Assembly: GCA_964440345.1 (NCBI GenBank)
Contig: CAYTSA010000023.1
Location: 1-43,044, forward strand
Direction: 5' to 3'
Length of the DNA: 43,044 nucleotides
Source: CAYTSA01 sp964440345
GTDB lineage: Bacteria; Desulfobacterota; Desulfovibrionia; Desulfovibrionales; Desulfovibrionaceae
Shown: positions 9,150-16,686 of the stretch, in pieces
Numbering within the stretch: position 1 is the first letter of the stretch
How the letters are laid out: each line of letters starts with the position of its first letter
The notes under the pieces: generated by a model
The model's database searches: none
Told to the model about the DNA's origin: nothing
What the model saw: the letters and a program-made list of their open reading frames with translations, nothing else
Translations under genes and position numbers: made by a program

Positions 9150-10454
9150 ATGAGCCTCAGAAGCGCAAATGAGCACGACACTTCTCTGGTGGAGCAGTAT
9201 GAACCGGTATTCGTGGCCCGCCAGCCCGTCTACGACAGGCAAACAGGCGTTTGGGGCTATGAATTGCTTTTTCGCCACAGCGCCGAGGCCAGAACAGCGC
9301 AAGTGTCCAGCGAAGATGAAGCCACAGCCAAGGTCATCGTAGACGGCTTCAGCCTGGCCATGGCCGGCGTACCCCAGGGCAAACGGACATTGATCAATTT
9401 TCCCCGCAAACTGCTGGTGAACGGCACGGCCTTCGCCTTGCCCAAGGACATCTGCGTAGTGGAGATATTGGAGACCGTAGAGCCGGACGACGAAGTGATT
9501 GCCGCCTGCAAGGAATTGAAAAAAGCCGGCTATACACTGGCGCTGGACGACTTTGTGGGCGATTCCGGCTATGAGCCCTTGTTGGAGCTGGCCGACCTGG
9601 TCAAGGTGGACCTGCTTAACATGGCCCCGCCAAAAGTGATGGCCGTGACCAAACCGCTCAAGGCGCGAGGCGTGGACCTGCTGGCTGAAAAGGTTGAAGA
9701 CAAGAAAACCCTGCAGCTGACCAAGACTCTGGGCTACGCGTTGTTTCAGGGCTACTATTTTTCCCGGCCGGACATCATCTCCGGCCGCACGCTGCCCGTG
9801 GGCGCTATGGCCCGGGTTCGGCTGCTGCAGGAGCTTTCCCGCGAGGACTACAATGTTAAAACCCTCAGCCGGATCATTTCCACAGACACATCATTGAGCT
9901 ATCGGCTGTTGCGGTACATCAACTCTGTGGCCTTCGCGTTTCAGAGCAAAGTCACGTCCATCAGCCAGGCGGTGGCGCTACTGGGCGCCCGGCCTTTGAA
10001 GCAGTGGCTTATGGTGGTCGTCATTTCCGACATGGTGTCAAATCCGCGCAGCTATGAGCAGGCGGCGCTCAGCGTGCAGCGCGGCCGCTTTTTGGAAACC
10101 ATGTACGCCGAAGCAAGCTCAAAACCCCAAGTGGACGGCGAGTCCATGTTCTTGCTGGGTTTGTTTTCCAGGCTGGACGCCATGCTTTGCCAGCCCATGG
10201 AAGAACTGCTCAAAGAGATGCCCCTGGACGACTCCATACGAACCGCCCTGCTGGGCGAGAAGACAGTGGTTTCTCCCTGGCTGAATTTGGTGGAGATGCT
10301 GAGCGAGGGCCGCTGGGAAGAAGCGGAGTCCATTCTCGAATCCATAGGGGTTTCACAGCAGCTTGCCGCCCGCGAATATTCCAGGGCAGCCCTGTGGGCC
10401 CAGGACGTGCTGGGCTCCTCCAAGAAAAAAGCCGCCAAACCTGCGCCTGCGTGA
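9150..10454 (+). CDS. EAL-HDOD protein with conserved EAL catalytic residues
   Basis: This 434-residue paralogue of the preceding gene keeps what the first has lost: YELLFR, LINF, VEILETVE, LALDDF, LVKVDLL, LLAEKVE and FQGYYF match the Glu, Asn, Glu, Asp-Asp, Lys, Glu and Gln positions of active EAL phosphodiesterases. An HDOD domain follows (TDTSLSYRLLRYINS, VTSISQAVALLGARPLKQWL). The C-terminus ends in a basic, Ala/Pro-rich tail. It should hydrolyse c-di-GMP unless the family-specific fold prevents this. The 12-bp gap implies co-transcription with the degenerate copy. Tandem duplication followed by loss of catalysis in one copy is the simplest history. Confidence 0.87.
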   Translation: MSLRSANEHDTSLVEQYEPVFVARQPVYDRQTGVWGYELLFRHSAEARTAQVSSEDEATAKVIVDGFSLAMAGVPQGKRTLINFPRKLLVNGTAFALPKDICVVEILETVEPDDEVIAACKELKKAGYTLALDDFVGDSGYEPLLELADLVKVDLLNMAPPKVMAVTKPLKARGVDLLAEKVEDKKTLQLTKTLGYALFQGYYFSRPDIISGRTLPVGAMARVRLLQELSREDYNVKTLSRIISTDTSLSYRLLRYINSVAFAFQSKVTSISQAVALLGARPLKQWLMVVVISDMVSNPRSYEQAALSVQRGRFLETMYAEASSKPQVDGESMFLLGLFSRLDAMLCQPMEELLKEMPLDDSIRTALLGEKTVVSPWLNLVEMLSEGRWEEAESILESIGVSQQLAAREYSRAALWAQDVLGSSKKKAAKPAPA

Positions 10455-10540
10455 TCGTATAACCGGATGCTGAAAAACTCAGTCCTGTGAATTTCAGGGC
10501 GTACTCAATGCTTTCGTGACTGTTGCAAGGAGGGATTTTT

Positions 10541-11443
10541 GTGAAGGAACTACTTTCCACCAAAGAGTTGGCCCAAATGCTGGGCGTCAACGAAAAGATG
10601 GTCTATTCGCTGATTTCAGAGAAGAACCTGCCGGCTACCAAGGTGACAGGTAAGTGGCTATTCCCGGCGCGGTTGGTGGAGGAATGGATTGACGCCAACA
10701 CCATAAACCACCCCTCGCCTTCTGGCGAAACCCCGGAAGGACTTCTCATTGCCGCTGGATCCAACGACATTCTGCTGGAGCGCGCCATGGGACTATTCAT
10801 GCGGCGCAATCCGGGTAAGCTGGTGGTTTTTGGCAACGTAGGCAGCCGTAGCGGGTTGGAGGCTCTGGCCCGGGGGCAGTGCCATATGGCCGCCAGCCAC
10901 CTGGTGCAGGACGACGACGCGGACTATAATTTTGCCTACGCCGAAGAGCTGCTGCCTCAGCAGCCGGCGGTGGTGAATTTCTGCCGCCGGGAGCAGGGGT
11001 TCATCACTGCACAGGGAAATCCCAAAAAGATAGCCTCGGTATCAGACCTGGCCTCCAAGAAGCTGACTATGGTTAACCGCCCGGCCAGCACGGGCACGAG
11101 GCTGCTTTTTGATCGCGAGGCCGAGCGCGCGGGGCTGGGCCCTTCGGATTTTACAGGTTACGAAAAGGAAGTGTCCCGACACCTGGACGTGGGGCTGGAG
11201 GTGCTGGCCGGCCGAGCGGACGCCGGGCCGGGCGTCAAGGCCGCGGCGATCATGCTCAACCTTGGCTTTGCCTCCCTGGGCTGGGAGCGCTTCGACCTGC
11301 TCATCCCCAAGCAGCGGTTCTTTGATCGGGACGTGCAGCTGTTCCTGAGCTTGTTCTCGGATGCAGAGTTCAAAGAACTGGCCGCCGAGCTGACTGGGTA
11401 CGACGTGTCCATGAGCGGCAAGGTTGTCTTTCCGCGGGAATAG
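10541..11443 (+). CDS. HTH regulator with PBP-like oxyanion-sensing domain
   Basis: The N-terminal 60 residues are an excisionase/MerR-type helix-turn-helix (LLSTKELAQMLGVNEKMVYSL, then a GKWLFP wing). The remaining 240 residues resemble the COG1910/PF12727 periplasmic-binding-protein-like domain, with GSRSGLEALARGQCHMAASHL and RPASTGTRLLFD. This family is related to molybdate-binding proteins and is often fused to HTH domains. The GTG start is preceded by AAGGAGG. It converges on the tupA operon across a shared terminator, so a molybdate- or tungstate-responsive regulator of the neighbouring tup genes is the favoured guess. The known TunR tungstate regulators of sulfate reducers have, as far as I recall, a different DNA-binding domain. 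Confidence 0.8.
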   Translation: MKELLSTKELAQMLGVNEKMVYSLISEKNLPATKVTGKWLFPARLVEEWIDANTINHPSPSGETPEGLLIAAGSNDILLERAMGLFMRRNPGKLVVFGNVGSRSGLEALARGQCHMAASHLVQDDDADYNFAYAEELLPQQPAVVNFCRREQGFITAQGNPKKIASVSDLASKKLTMVNRPASTGTRLLFDREAERAGLGPSDFTGYEKEVSRHLDVGLEVLAGRADAGPGVKAAAIMLNLGFASLGWERFDLLIPKQRFFDRDVQLFLSLFSDAEFKELAAELTGYDVSMSGKVVFPRE

Positions 11444-11464
11444 AATGGCGAGAGAGACGTGAAC

Positions 11465-11498
11465 AAAAAAAGCCCGGGCGCATAGCCTCGGGCTTTTT
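11465..11498. terminator. Bidirectional intrinsic terminator
   Basis: A hairpin with AAGCCCG and CGGGCTT arms is preceded by an A-run and followed by TTTTT. It sits between the convergent regulator and di-heme genes, so it can end transcription from both sides. Confidence 0.88.
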
Positions 11499-11517
11499 CA
11501 AGATGTTCAGACCTTTT

Positions 11518-12786
11518 TTATGACCTGCGTTTGCGCCTTCGCAGAGATATAAGTCCAAGCGCCGCCAAAACCAGTCCCGTCAGCGCCGGCGAGAATGCAG
11601 ACCCGCGCTGCATAGTACAGCCGGAATCGACGCCGTCGTCAATGGCGCCGTAGATCACCACTTTCTTCTCGTCGATGTAGTTCCAGCCAGCTTCCAGGAT
11701 GTTGATGTCCGTTGTTCCTTCGGGCAAGGGGTCCACGCGGATCATGGTCACCGAGCGCGGCGAGAAGCCTGCGTTGTGGTCCCATTCTTCCGTGAAGGGC
11801 CAGATGACGTCCTGATTCTCAGCGGTGGAGGCTTGGTCCGGCGACGAAGGCGTCACCTGTGGAGGAACCAATCGGTAGGGGCCGTCGCCATTAAGCCGGT
11901 TCTCTTCGTCCAGGACGCCTGGAGTAAGGTACTCCCCGTCGATTCTGTACGCCAGAATGGCTTTTACGCCGTCGGGGTTTGGCAATGTTTCGCCTGGGAC
12001 AAGATTGGCGGCTTCAGGTGAGGAATAGTCGCACCAGCCGTAGTCTGTTAGCGCCTTGTCCGCCTCGGTGGTGTAATAATACACGGGGTTTGGATAGTCT
12101 GCGAGCATGGGATACACGTCGTTGGGCGCGCCTTCGCCGCGCAGCGGGAAGGTGTGGGACCAGCCGTCCGGAGCGAATACGGTGATTGATTCAGCTGATT
12201 CCAGCATGCCCGCCTTTTCCAATAGCTTTTGAATAGTCACGCCAGTGTAACCAGCGTAATAATCGCCAGACTTGTGTGTGTTCATCAACTGCACCTGGTG
12301 GTGTGAGGGCATGGCTTCAATGTCGTTCATGTCGAAAACGACGGACGGAGGGTAGACAAGGGTCGGGTCGTCCTCGGCGTTGCCGGGATAAGACAGTTTG
12401 TCGATTTCTTCCGCGTTGGAAAAACCGTCGCCGTCGGAGTCCATAGAAGCAATGGAGGCGATTGCCGCCTCGTCGCGGCCATAGTCCAGGTAGTCCTTGC
12501 CATAAGAGTTCAAGGTTTCGCCATAGGTTTCAGGCTTGGTCCCGTACTCTGTTACATGGTGGCACCACTGGCAGCTGCCCATTTTGATGAACACGCCAGG
12601 GCGTTTTTCATATTCGCCGCCTGCGTGACAGGTGGCGCAGTTGTCAAGCTTAGTCCCGGCAGCGTCGTCATGGATTGCGAGAAAATGCGGCGAATCAATT
12701 TCGCCCATATGATGATAGGCTGCCCAGGCCTGGCCCGCAAAGAGCAGGAGCAGACAGGACGCGATAAACACGTAGTGTTTGTTCAT
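11518..12786 (-). CDS. Secreted di-heme c-type protein with sulfite-oxidase-like domain and C-terminal sorting-like tail
   Basis: The 422-residue product starts with a signal peptide (MNKHYVFIASCLLLLFAG) and has two heme c motifs, CATCH at residues 50-54 and CQWCH at 72-76. A DSDGDGFSNAEE calcium-binding repeat follows. The central region (YTGVTIQKLLEKAG, ITVFAPDGW, then GPYRLVPP) resembles the fold of molybdopterin-binding sulfite-oxidase-type domains, but the metal-ligand cysteine is not evident, so this is tentative. The end, GCTMQRG, then a hydrophobic helix and RRRKRR, looks like a Cys-containing CTERM sorting signal. The start is chosen for its AAGGAG site and signal peptide. It lies 11 bp after tupA, so expression is probably tied to tungstate supply. 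Confidence 0.78.
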   Translation of the reverse strand: MNKHYVFIASCLLLLFAGQAWAAYHHMGEIDSPHFLAIHDDAAGTKLDNCATCHAGGEYEKRPGVFIKMGSCQWCHHVTEYGTKPETYGETLNSYGKDYLDYGRDEAAIASIASMDSDGDGFSNAEEIDKLSYPGNAEDDPTLVYPPSVVFDMNDIEAMPSHHQVQLMNTHKSGDYYAGYTGVTIQKLLEKAGMLESAESITVFAPDGWSHTFPLRGEGAPNDVYPMLADYPNPVYYYTTEADKALTDYGWCDYSSPEAANLVPGETLPNPDGVKAILAYRIDGEYLTPGVLDEENRLNGDGPYRLVPPQVTPSSPDQASTAENQDVIWPFTEEWDHNAGFSPRSVTMIRVDPLPEGTTDINILEAGWNYIDEKKVVIYGAIDDGVDSGCTMQRGSAFSPALTGLVLAALGLISLRRRKRRS

Positions 12787-12797
12787 GCGTCTCTCCT

Positions 12798-13616
12798 TTA
12801 TTTCGCGTTCGGCGTGAACAGCTGTTTGCCCAGCAACCGGAAGCCGGCAATGGCCTTCTGTGCCTTGTCGGAAGTAATCCAGTCGGAGAACTTGGCGGCC
12901 AGGTCCTTTTTCACGGACGGGCACTTGGCCGGGTTCACGGTCAGCACGGAATACTGGTTGAACAGCGCCTTGTCGCCTTCCAACAGAATGTGCAGCGGCG
13001 GGTTGCCGTTCTTGTTGGCTTCGTATTTGATGTAGGTGCCGCGGTCGGTCATGGTGTAGGCGTCGCGTTCTTCAGCAATGCCGATGGTCTTGATCATGCC
13101 CTGGCCGGTCTGGTGATACCAGTCCGCCTTGTCCGGTACGTCCATGCCGGCTTCCTTCCACAGGGATATTTCTTTTTTATTTGTGCCGGAGTTGTCGCCG
13201 CGGCTGGCGAAGCCGGCTTTTTTTGCAGCGATTTTCTTCATGGCGTCAACAATGGATATGCCTTTGATTCCGGCCGGGTCAAATTCCGGGCCGATGATGA
13301 CGAAGTCGTTGTACATCACTTCGCGGCGGTCTACGCCATAGCCTTCTTTGACGTAGGCCTTTTCCGCGGGCGGGGCGTGCACCAGCAGGATGTCGCAGTT
13401 GCAATCCTTGCCGAACTGCAGGGCCTTGCCTGTGCCCATGGCCGACCATTTGAGTTCTATGCCGGTGTCTTTCTTGAACATAGGGGCCAGCTCGTCCAGC
13501 AGGCCGGTGTTGTCAGTACTGGTGGTGGTGGCCATCAACAGGGACTCTGCGCCGGCAAAGGCGGCAAAGGTCAGCACGCACAGCAGTGTCGAGAACAGTG
13601 TTAAAAGTCGTTTCAT
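12798..13616 (-). CDS. tupA: TupA, tungstate ABC transporter substrate-binding protein
   Basis: A signal peptide (MKRLLTLFSTLLCVLTF) leads into the TTTSTDNTGLLD motif typical of TupA-type oxyanion receptors, and the 272-residue length fits. The later motifs SRGDNSGTNKKE and YTMTDRGTY are also TupA-like and distinguish it from ModA. It would bind tungstate in the periplasm and deliver it to TupBC. The GGAGGG ribosome-binding site suits this ATG; a second in-frame ATG lies two codons upstream. Unusually, tupA is divergent from tupBC rather than first in a tupABC operon, and a di-heme protein gene follows it. Confidence 0.92.
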   Translation of the reverse strand: MKRLLTLFSTLLCVLTFAAFAGAESLLMATTTSTDNTGLLDELAPMFKKDTGIELKWSAMGTGKALQFGKDCNCDILLVHAPPAEKAYVKEGYGVDRREVMYNDFVIIGPEFDPAGIKGISIVDAMKKIAAKKAGFASRGDNSGTNKKEISLWKEAGMDVPDKADWYHQTGQGMIKTIGIAEERDAYTMTDRGTYIKYEANKNGNPPLHILLEGDKALFNQYSVLTVNPAKCPSVKKDLAAKFSDWITSDKAQKAIAGFRLLGKQLFTPNAK

Positions 13617-13917
13617 CTCCATTTCCCTCCGTTTAAATCTGTTTAAGATTAATAGCATCCTGAAAGAATCTATGCTTACTTGAAAAGAGTAGTAAATGGA
13701 AGTGTAACAATTGTCTATAGGGCGCTGCAGTTTGAGTGGTCTGGCACAGTGTAAAAGCTCGTATGTTCACTTATGCCAGAGAAATAACCGGCATTGAGGG
13801 GGGATGGGAATTAACGTCAGGGGCGATTTAACATTGTGTTTGTTCTGGTCATTTTGTATAGTTGTCACTCCATTAAGAAAAACACCGAAAATGAACGGAT
13901 AAGTTCAAACAAGAAAT
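13617..13917. other. Divergent tupA/tupBC control region
   Basis: This 301-bp AT-rich stretch separates the two transporter transcripts and has no credible gene. It contains an ACAATTGT palindrome at 13707-13714 and an ATGCC/GGCAT inverted pair near 13773-13794. Either could be part of an operator for the neighbouring regulator, but neither matches a motif I can name with confidence. Confidence 0.5.
13834..13862 (+). promoter_or_regulatory. Candidate sigma-70 promoter for tupBC
   Basis: TTGTGT (-35) and TATAGT (-10) are separated by 17 bp and end 55 bp before the tupB ATG. The -10 matches consensus at five of six positions; the -35 keeps only TTG. Position and spacing are good, but the call is by eye. 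Confidence 0.45.
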
Positions 13918-14634
13918 ATGGATTTCATTCTTCAAGGATTTGCCCACGCTTTTGTGCTCTTGCTGCAGGGCGACCCGGAGACCTATAACGCCATACGCGT
14001 CACACTCACGGTGTCGTCCATGTCCATCACGGCTTGTCTGCTCATGGGCGCGCCCCTGGGGTTTCTGCTCGGCTACACGTCCTTTCCTGGCAAGCGCGCA
14101 GTGCGCACGGTGGTGGACACGCTGCTCTCCACGCCCACGGTAGTCATCGGCCTGCTGCTTTACGCCTTCGTCACCCGGCGGGGGCCCTTGGGTTCCATGG
14201 AGTTGCTCTTCACCCAGCCGGGCATAGCCCTGGGCCAGACTCTGCTCGGCCTGCCAATCGTCATTGCCATGACGGCCACGGCCGTGGAAAGCGCCGACCC
14301 CCGGCTGCGTACCACGCTGCTCACCCTGGGCGCAGACCGGCGGCAGATTCTGTGGGACACGCTGTACGAAACGCGATTCGGCGTGGCCATGGCCGTAGTG
14401 GCCGCCTATGGCCGGATAGTTTCGGAAATAGGTATATCCATGATGCTGGGCGGCAACATTAAATGGCACACCCGCACAATTACCACGGCCATAGCCCTGG
14501 AAACGGGCAAGGGCGAATTCGCCATGGCCGTGGCCCTGGGCATGGTGCTCATGGCCATAGCCCTGACCATGAACATATGTCTGACCGGCCTTCGCCGGCG
14601 CGCCGTGGGAGGCAAGCGTGTTGTACGGACTTGA
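13918..14634 (+). CDS. tupB: TupB, tungstate ABC transporter permease
   Basis: This 238-residue protein has about five to six membrane helices and a permease cytoplasmic loop of the EAA type (ESADPRLRTTLLTLGADRRQ), which docks on the ATPase. The order tupB-tupC and the nearby tupA support tungstate over molybdate or phosphate. The ribosome-binding site before the ATG is weak. The 3' end overlaps tupC by 17 bp, indicating translational coupling. Tungsten would serve formate dehydrogenases or aldehyde oxidoreductases, none of which is in this window. Confidence 0.9.
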   Translation: MDFILQGFAHAFVLLLQGDPETYNAIRVTLTVSSMSITACLLMGAPLGFLLGYTSFPGKRAVRTVVDTLLSTPTVVIGLLLYAFVTRRGPLGSMELLFTQPGIALGQTLLGLPIVIAMTATAVESADPRLRTTLLTLGADRRQILWDTLYETRFGVAMAVVAAYGRIVSEIGISMMLGGNIKWHTRTITTAIALETGKGEFAMAVALGMVLMAIALTMNICLTGLRRRAVGGKRVVRT

Positions 14635-15262
14635 GCAGGTGCGGCAGATATACGCCGGCCGAGTGGTGCTGGATATTCCCCGCATGGAGATAGATGAGAA
14701 GTCCATCATTGGCCTGGCTGGGCCCAACGGCAGTGGCAAGTCCACGTTGATGCGCATCTTGGCCTTTGTGGAGGAGCCGGCGACAGGTACAGTCTATTTC
14801 GATAGAAAAAAGGTTGACAAAGTCGGCGCCTCGCTGCGCAGGCAGGCGACCATGCTGAACCAGGAGCCGTATCTGCTGCTGCGCAGCGTGCGGGCCAATG
14901 TAGCCTATGGACTGAAAGTGCGGGGCTGGCGCAACGGCGCAGCCAAGCGTGTGGACGAAGCCCTGGACATGGTGGGTTTGGCCCCTGACGCCTTTAATAA
15001 TCGCTCATGGCGCGAGCTTTCCGGCGGCGAGGCGCAACGGACCGCCCTGGCCGCCCGGCTGGCCTGCCGGCCGCGGGTGCTGTTGCTGGATGAACCCACA
15101 GCCAGCGTGGACAAGGAAAGCGCCCGGCGCATTCGGGAAGCGTCATTGGCCGCCAGAACCCGGTGGGGAACCACGCTGGTGGTCATCAGCCACGACATGA
15201 ACTGGCTCGAATCCGTGGCCGACGCCGTGTGGTTTATGCAGGACGGAAAGATGGCGCAGTAG
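14618..15262 (+). CDS. tupC: TupC, tungstate ABC transporter ATP-binding protein
   Basis: This 214-residue ABC ATPase has Walker A GPNGSGKST (residues 35-43), the signature LSGGEAQR, Walker B VLLLDEPTA and the switch histidine in VISHDMNW. It energises TupB. The GTG start is preceded by GGGAGG at five bases and lies inside tupB; a TTG follows immediately. A long hairpin and a repeat element lie downstream, before the convergent radical SAM gene. Confidence 0.92.
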   Translation: MLYGLEQVRQIYAGRVVLDIPRMEIDEKSIIGLAGPNGSGKSTLMRILAFVEEPATGTVYFDRKKVDKVGASLRRQATMLNQEPYLLLRSVRANVAYGLKVRGWRNGAAKRVDEALDMVGLAPDAFNNRSWRELSGGEAQRTALAARLACRPRVLLLDEPTASVDKESARRIREASLAARTRWGTTLVVISHDMNWLESVADAVWFMQDGKMAQ

Positions 15263-15288
15263 CACGGCCGGCAGCAGGCGTAAGCCTT

Positions 15289-15331
15289 TGGCGCTCCGCC
15301 ATGGCGTACATTGTATGCCTGGCGAGCGCCA
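15289..15331 (+). repeat. Long imperfect hairpin after tupC
   Basis: Arms TGGCGCTCCGCCA and TGGCGAGCGCCA pair with one bulged base, and the inside (GGCGTAC / GTATGCC) pairs again around an ATT loop. This makes a nearly continuous stem of about 19 bp, 26 bp after the tupC stop. No T-run follows, so it is not a classic intrinsic terminator. It may protect the mRNA 3' end. Confidence 0.7.
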
Positions 15332-15349
15332 CTTGATGCAAGCACTCCG

Positions 15350-15460
15350 TTAGAGACCCTAGAGCATGTAACATTAAAAATGTTAACATGCTCTTATGCA
15401 TTTTTCTAAAAAAATGTAACTTGTTTCAGGAGCGAGCGTTGTATCAACGAAAACATGCGC
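15350..15460 (+). repeat. Dispersed structured 3'-UTR element, copy A
   Basis: This is one of three copies of a repeat of about 110 bp in the window, the others being on the minus strand at 40580-40691 and 41990-42094. It begins TTAGAGACCCTAGAGCA and ends with GTTGTATCAAC and ATGCGC. Stem 1 is strong here: GAGCATGTAACATT pairs with AATGTTAACATGCTC with one bulge. A conserved TTGTTTCAGG lies in the middle, and the last hairpin is GTTG-N3-CAAC. The element lies 87 bp after the tupC stop, in tupC orientation. Confidence 0.8.
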
Positions 15461-15600
15461 TACGAGAATAGGAGAGCCATGCACATGTTCTTATTTGCAT
15501 ACGCGCAGCATAAACTGCGGAAGCATTTGAAGCAGAGCTTCAGGGTACTGTCCAGCTGGGCCTCGCAGGAGATTGAATCTTCCTTAAAACTGGTTGTTTC

Positions 15601-16686
15601 TTACTCTCCAAACGCCAGCCTCTCCAGATGCTTGGCTAATCCTCCCAGTTCCCGGGGCGTGCGGCCCAGGGCTGCGCGCCACACGTAGTCCGACTCCATG
15701 CATAAGTAGAGCTGCTCGTTCACGCCGCGGCGTTGCAGTTCCCGGGCTGCGTGGCGAAGCTGGGCCGTGCGCAGGGGACGGACGATGCGCTGCTTGTTGT
15801 CCAGCCCGCGGACGTATTCTGCGTACAGCCAAGCCGGGGGATTGCCCTTGTCTTCTAGCACCTGAGCCAGCTTCGGCATGTACCGGAAGGAGCCCATGGA
15901 CAGGTAGGCGATGTCCTTGGGCTGCAGATAATCAAAGATCATTTCGATAGTTCGAGAATATTCCTTGCGCCATTCCGGTATAGGTAAAATGGGGTCAAAG
16001 TGCAGGCAGACCCTAAAACCGTGGCCGGCGCATTCTTTGGCTGCGGCAAGGCGCTCTTCCAGCGTGGCGGTCAGGGGCTCGTGGTCCCGCTGCACAGAGG
16101 GAGCGTTGAGCGACCAGGCCGGCAGCACCCGGTCAGGACGGGCCGCGGGTAGCCAGCTCAGGTCCGCTGTCTTGGACTTCAGCTCCAGCACGACGTTGTC
16201 ATAGTCCTGCAGAAACGCGCACATATCGCGGGCCATGCCCGTGAGCGGCTCCAGCACCAGGGAGTCCGTGAACTCCCCGGTGCCGATGCGGTAGCGCATT
16301 GCCGGGTTGGCGCAAAAGGTCCGGTCCAGTTCAGCGAATAAGTCGTCGGTGTTGGCCCAGGTTTTCAGGGCCTTATCTTCGAAATAGGCTTGCAGAATGC
16401 AGTAGGCGCAGCCTAGGGGGCAGTTCTCGCCAATGTGGGCGATGCGGTAGGCGCAGCAGCGGTAGTAACGCGTGCCCGGGCAAAAGCGCAGAAATGCGCC
16501 CCGGTAGTGTTTCAGGTACAGCGTGGAGGGCGTGAGCAGCGACATGTCAGTTAGCCCGCCCCCTGGTAGTGTGGTCCAGACCGCGGCGGGAAGCCGTTGG
16601 CGGACGCGCTTGGCAATGGCCGTGGGTTCGGCTTCGGGGTCGCAGAGCACCGTGTCGATGTGTTGCAGATAGTGGGGCAGGCTCAT
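15601..16686 (-). CDS. Spore-photoproduct-lyase-family radical SAM protein
   Basis: The 361-residue protein has CPLGCAYC (CX3CX2C) near residue 94, followed by ILQAYF, as in the SPL family. Further SPL-like segments include GTGEFTDSLVLEPLTG, VLELKSKTADLSWL and WSLNAPSV. SplB repairs spore photoproduct in Bacillus, but members are common in non-spore-formers, where their role is unknown. Its ATG overlaps the stop of the upstream ParB-like gene by 4 bp, so the two are coupled. The convergent intergenic region holds a copy of the dispersed repeat. Confidence 0.83.
   Translation of the reverse strand: MSLPHYLQHIDTVLCDPEAEPTAIAKRVRQRLPAAVWTTLPGGGLTDMSLLTPSTLYLKHYRGAFLRFCPGTRYYRCCAYRIAHIGENCPLGCAYCILQAYFEDKALKTWANTDDLFAELDRTFCANPAMRYRIGTGEFTDSLVLEPLTGMARDMCAFLQDYDNVVLELKSKTADLSWLPAARPDRVLPAWSLNAPSVQRDHEPLTATLEERLAAAKECAGHGFRVCLHFDPILPIPEWRKEYSRTIEMIFDYLQPKDIAYLSMGSFRYMPKLAQVLEDKGNPPAWLYAEYVRGLDNKQRIVRPLRTAQLRHAARELQRRGVNEQLYLCMESDYVWRAALGRTPRELGGLAKHLERLAFGE

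Noticed and set aside
15455..15688. Open frame of 77 codons on the plus strand after repeat copy A
   Set aside because: It begins in the repeat and runs into the opposite-strand SPL-type gene; no ribosome-binding site and no recognisable sequence.
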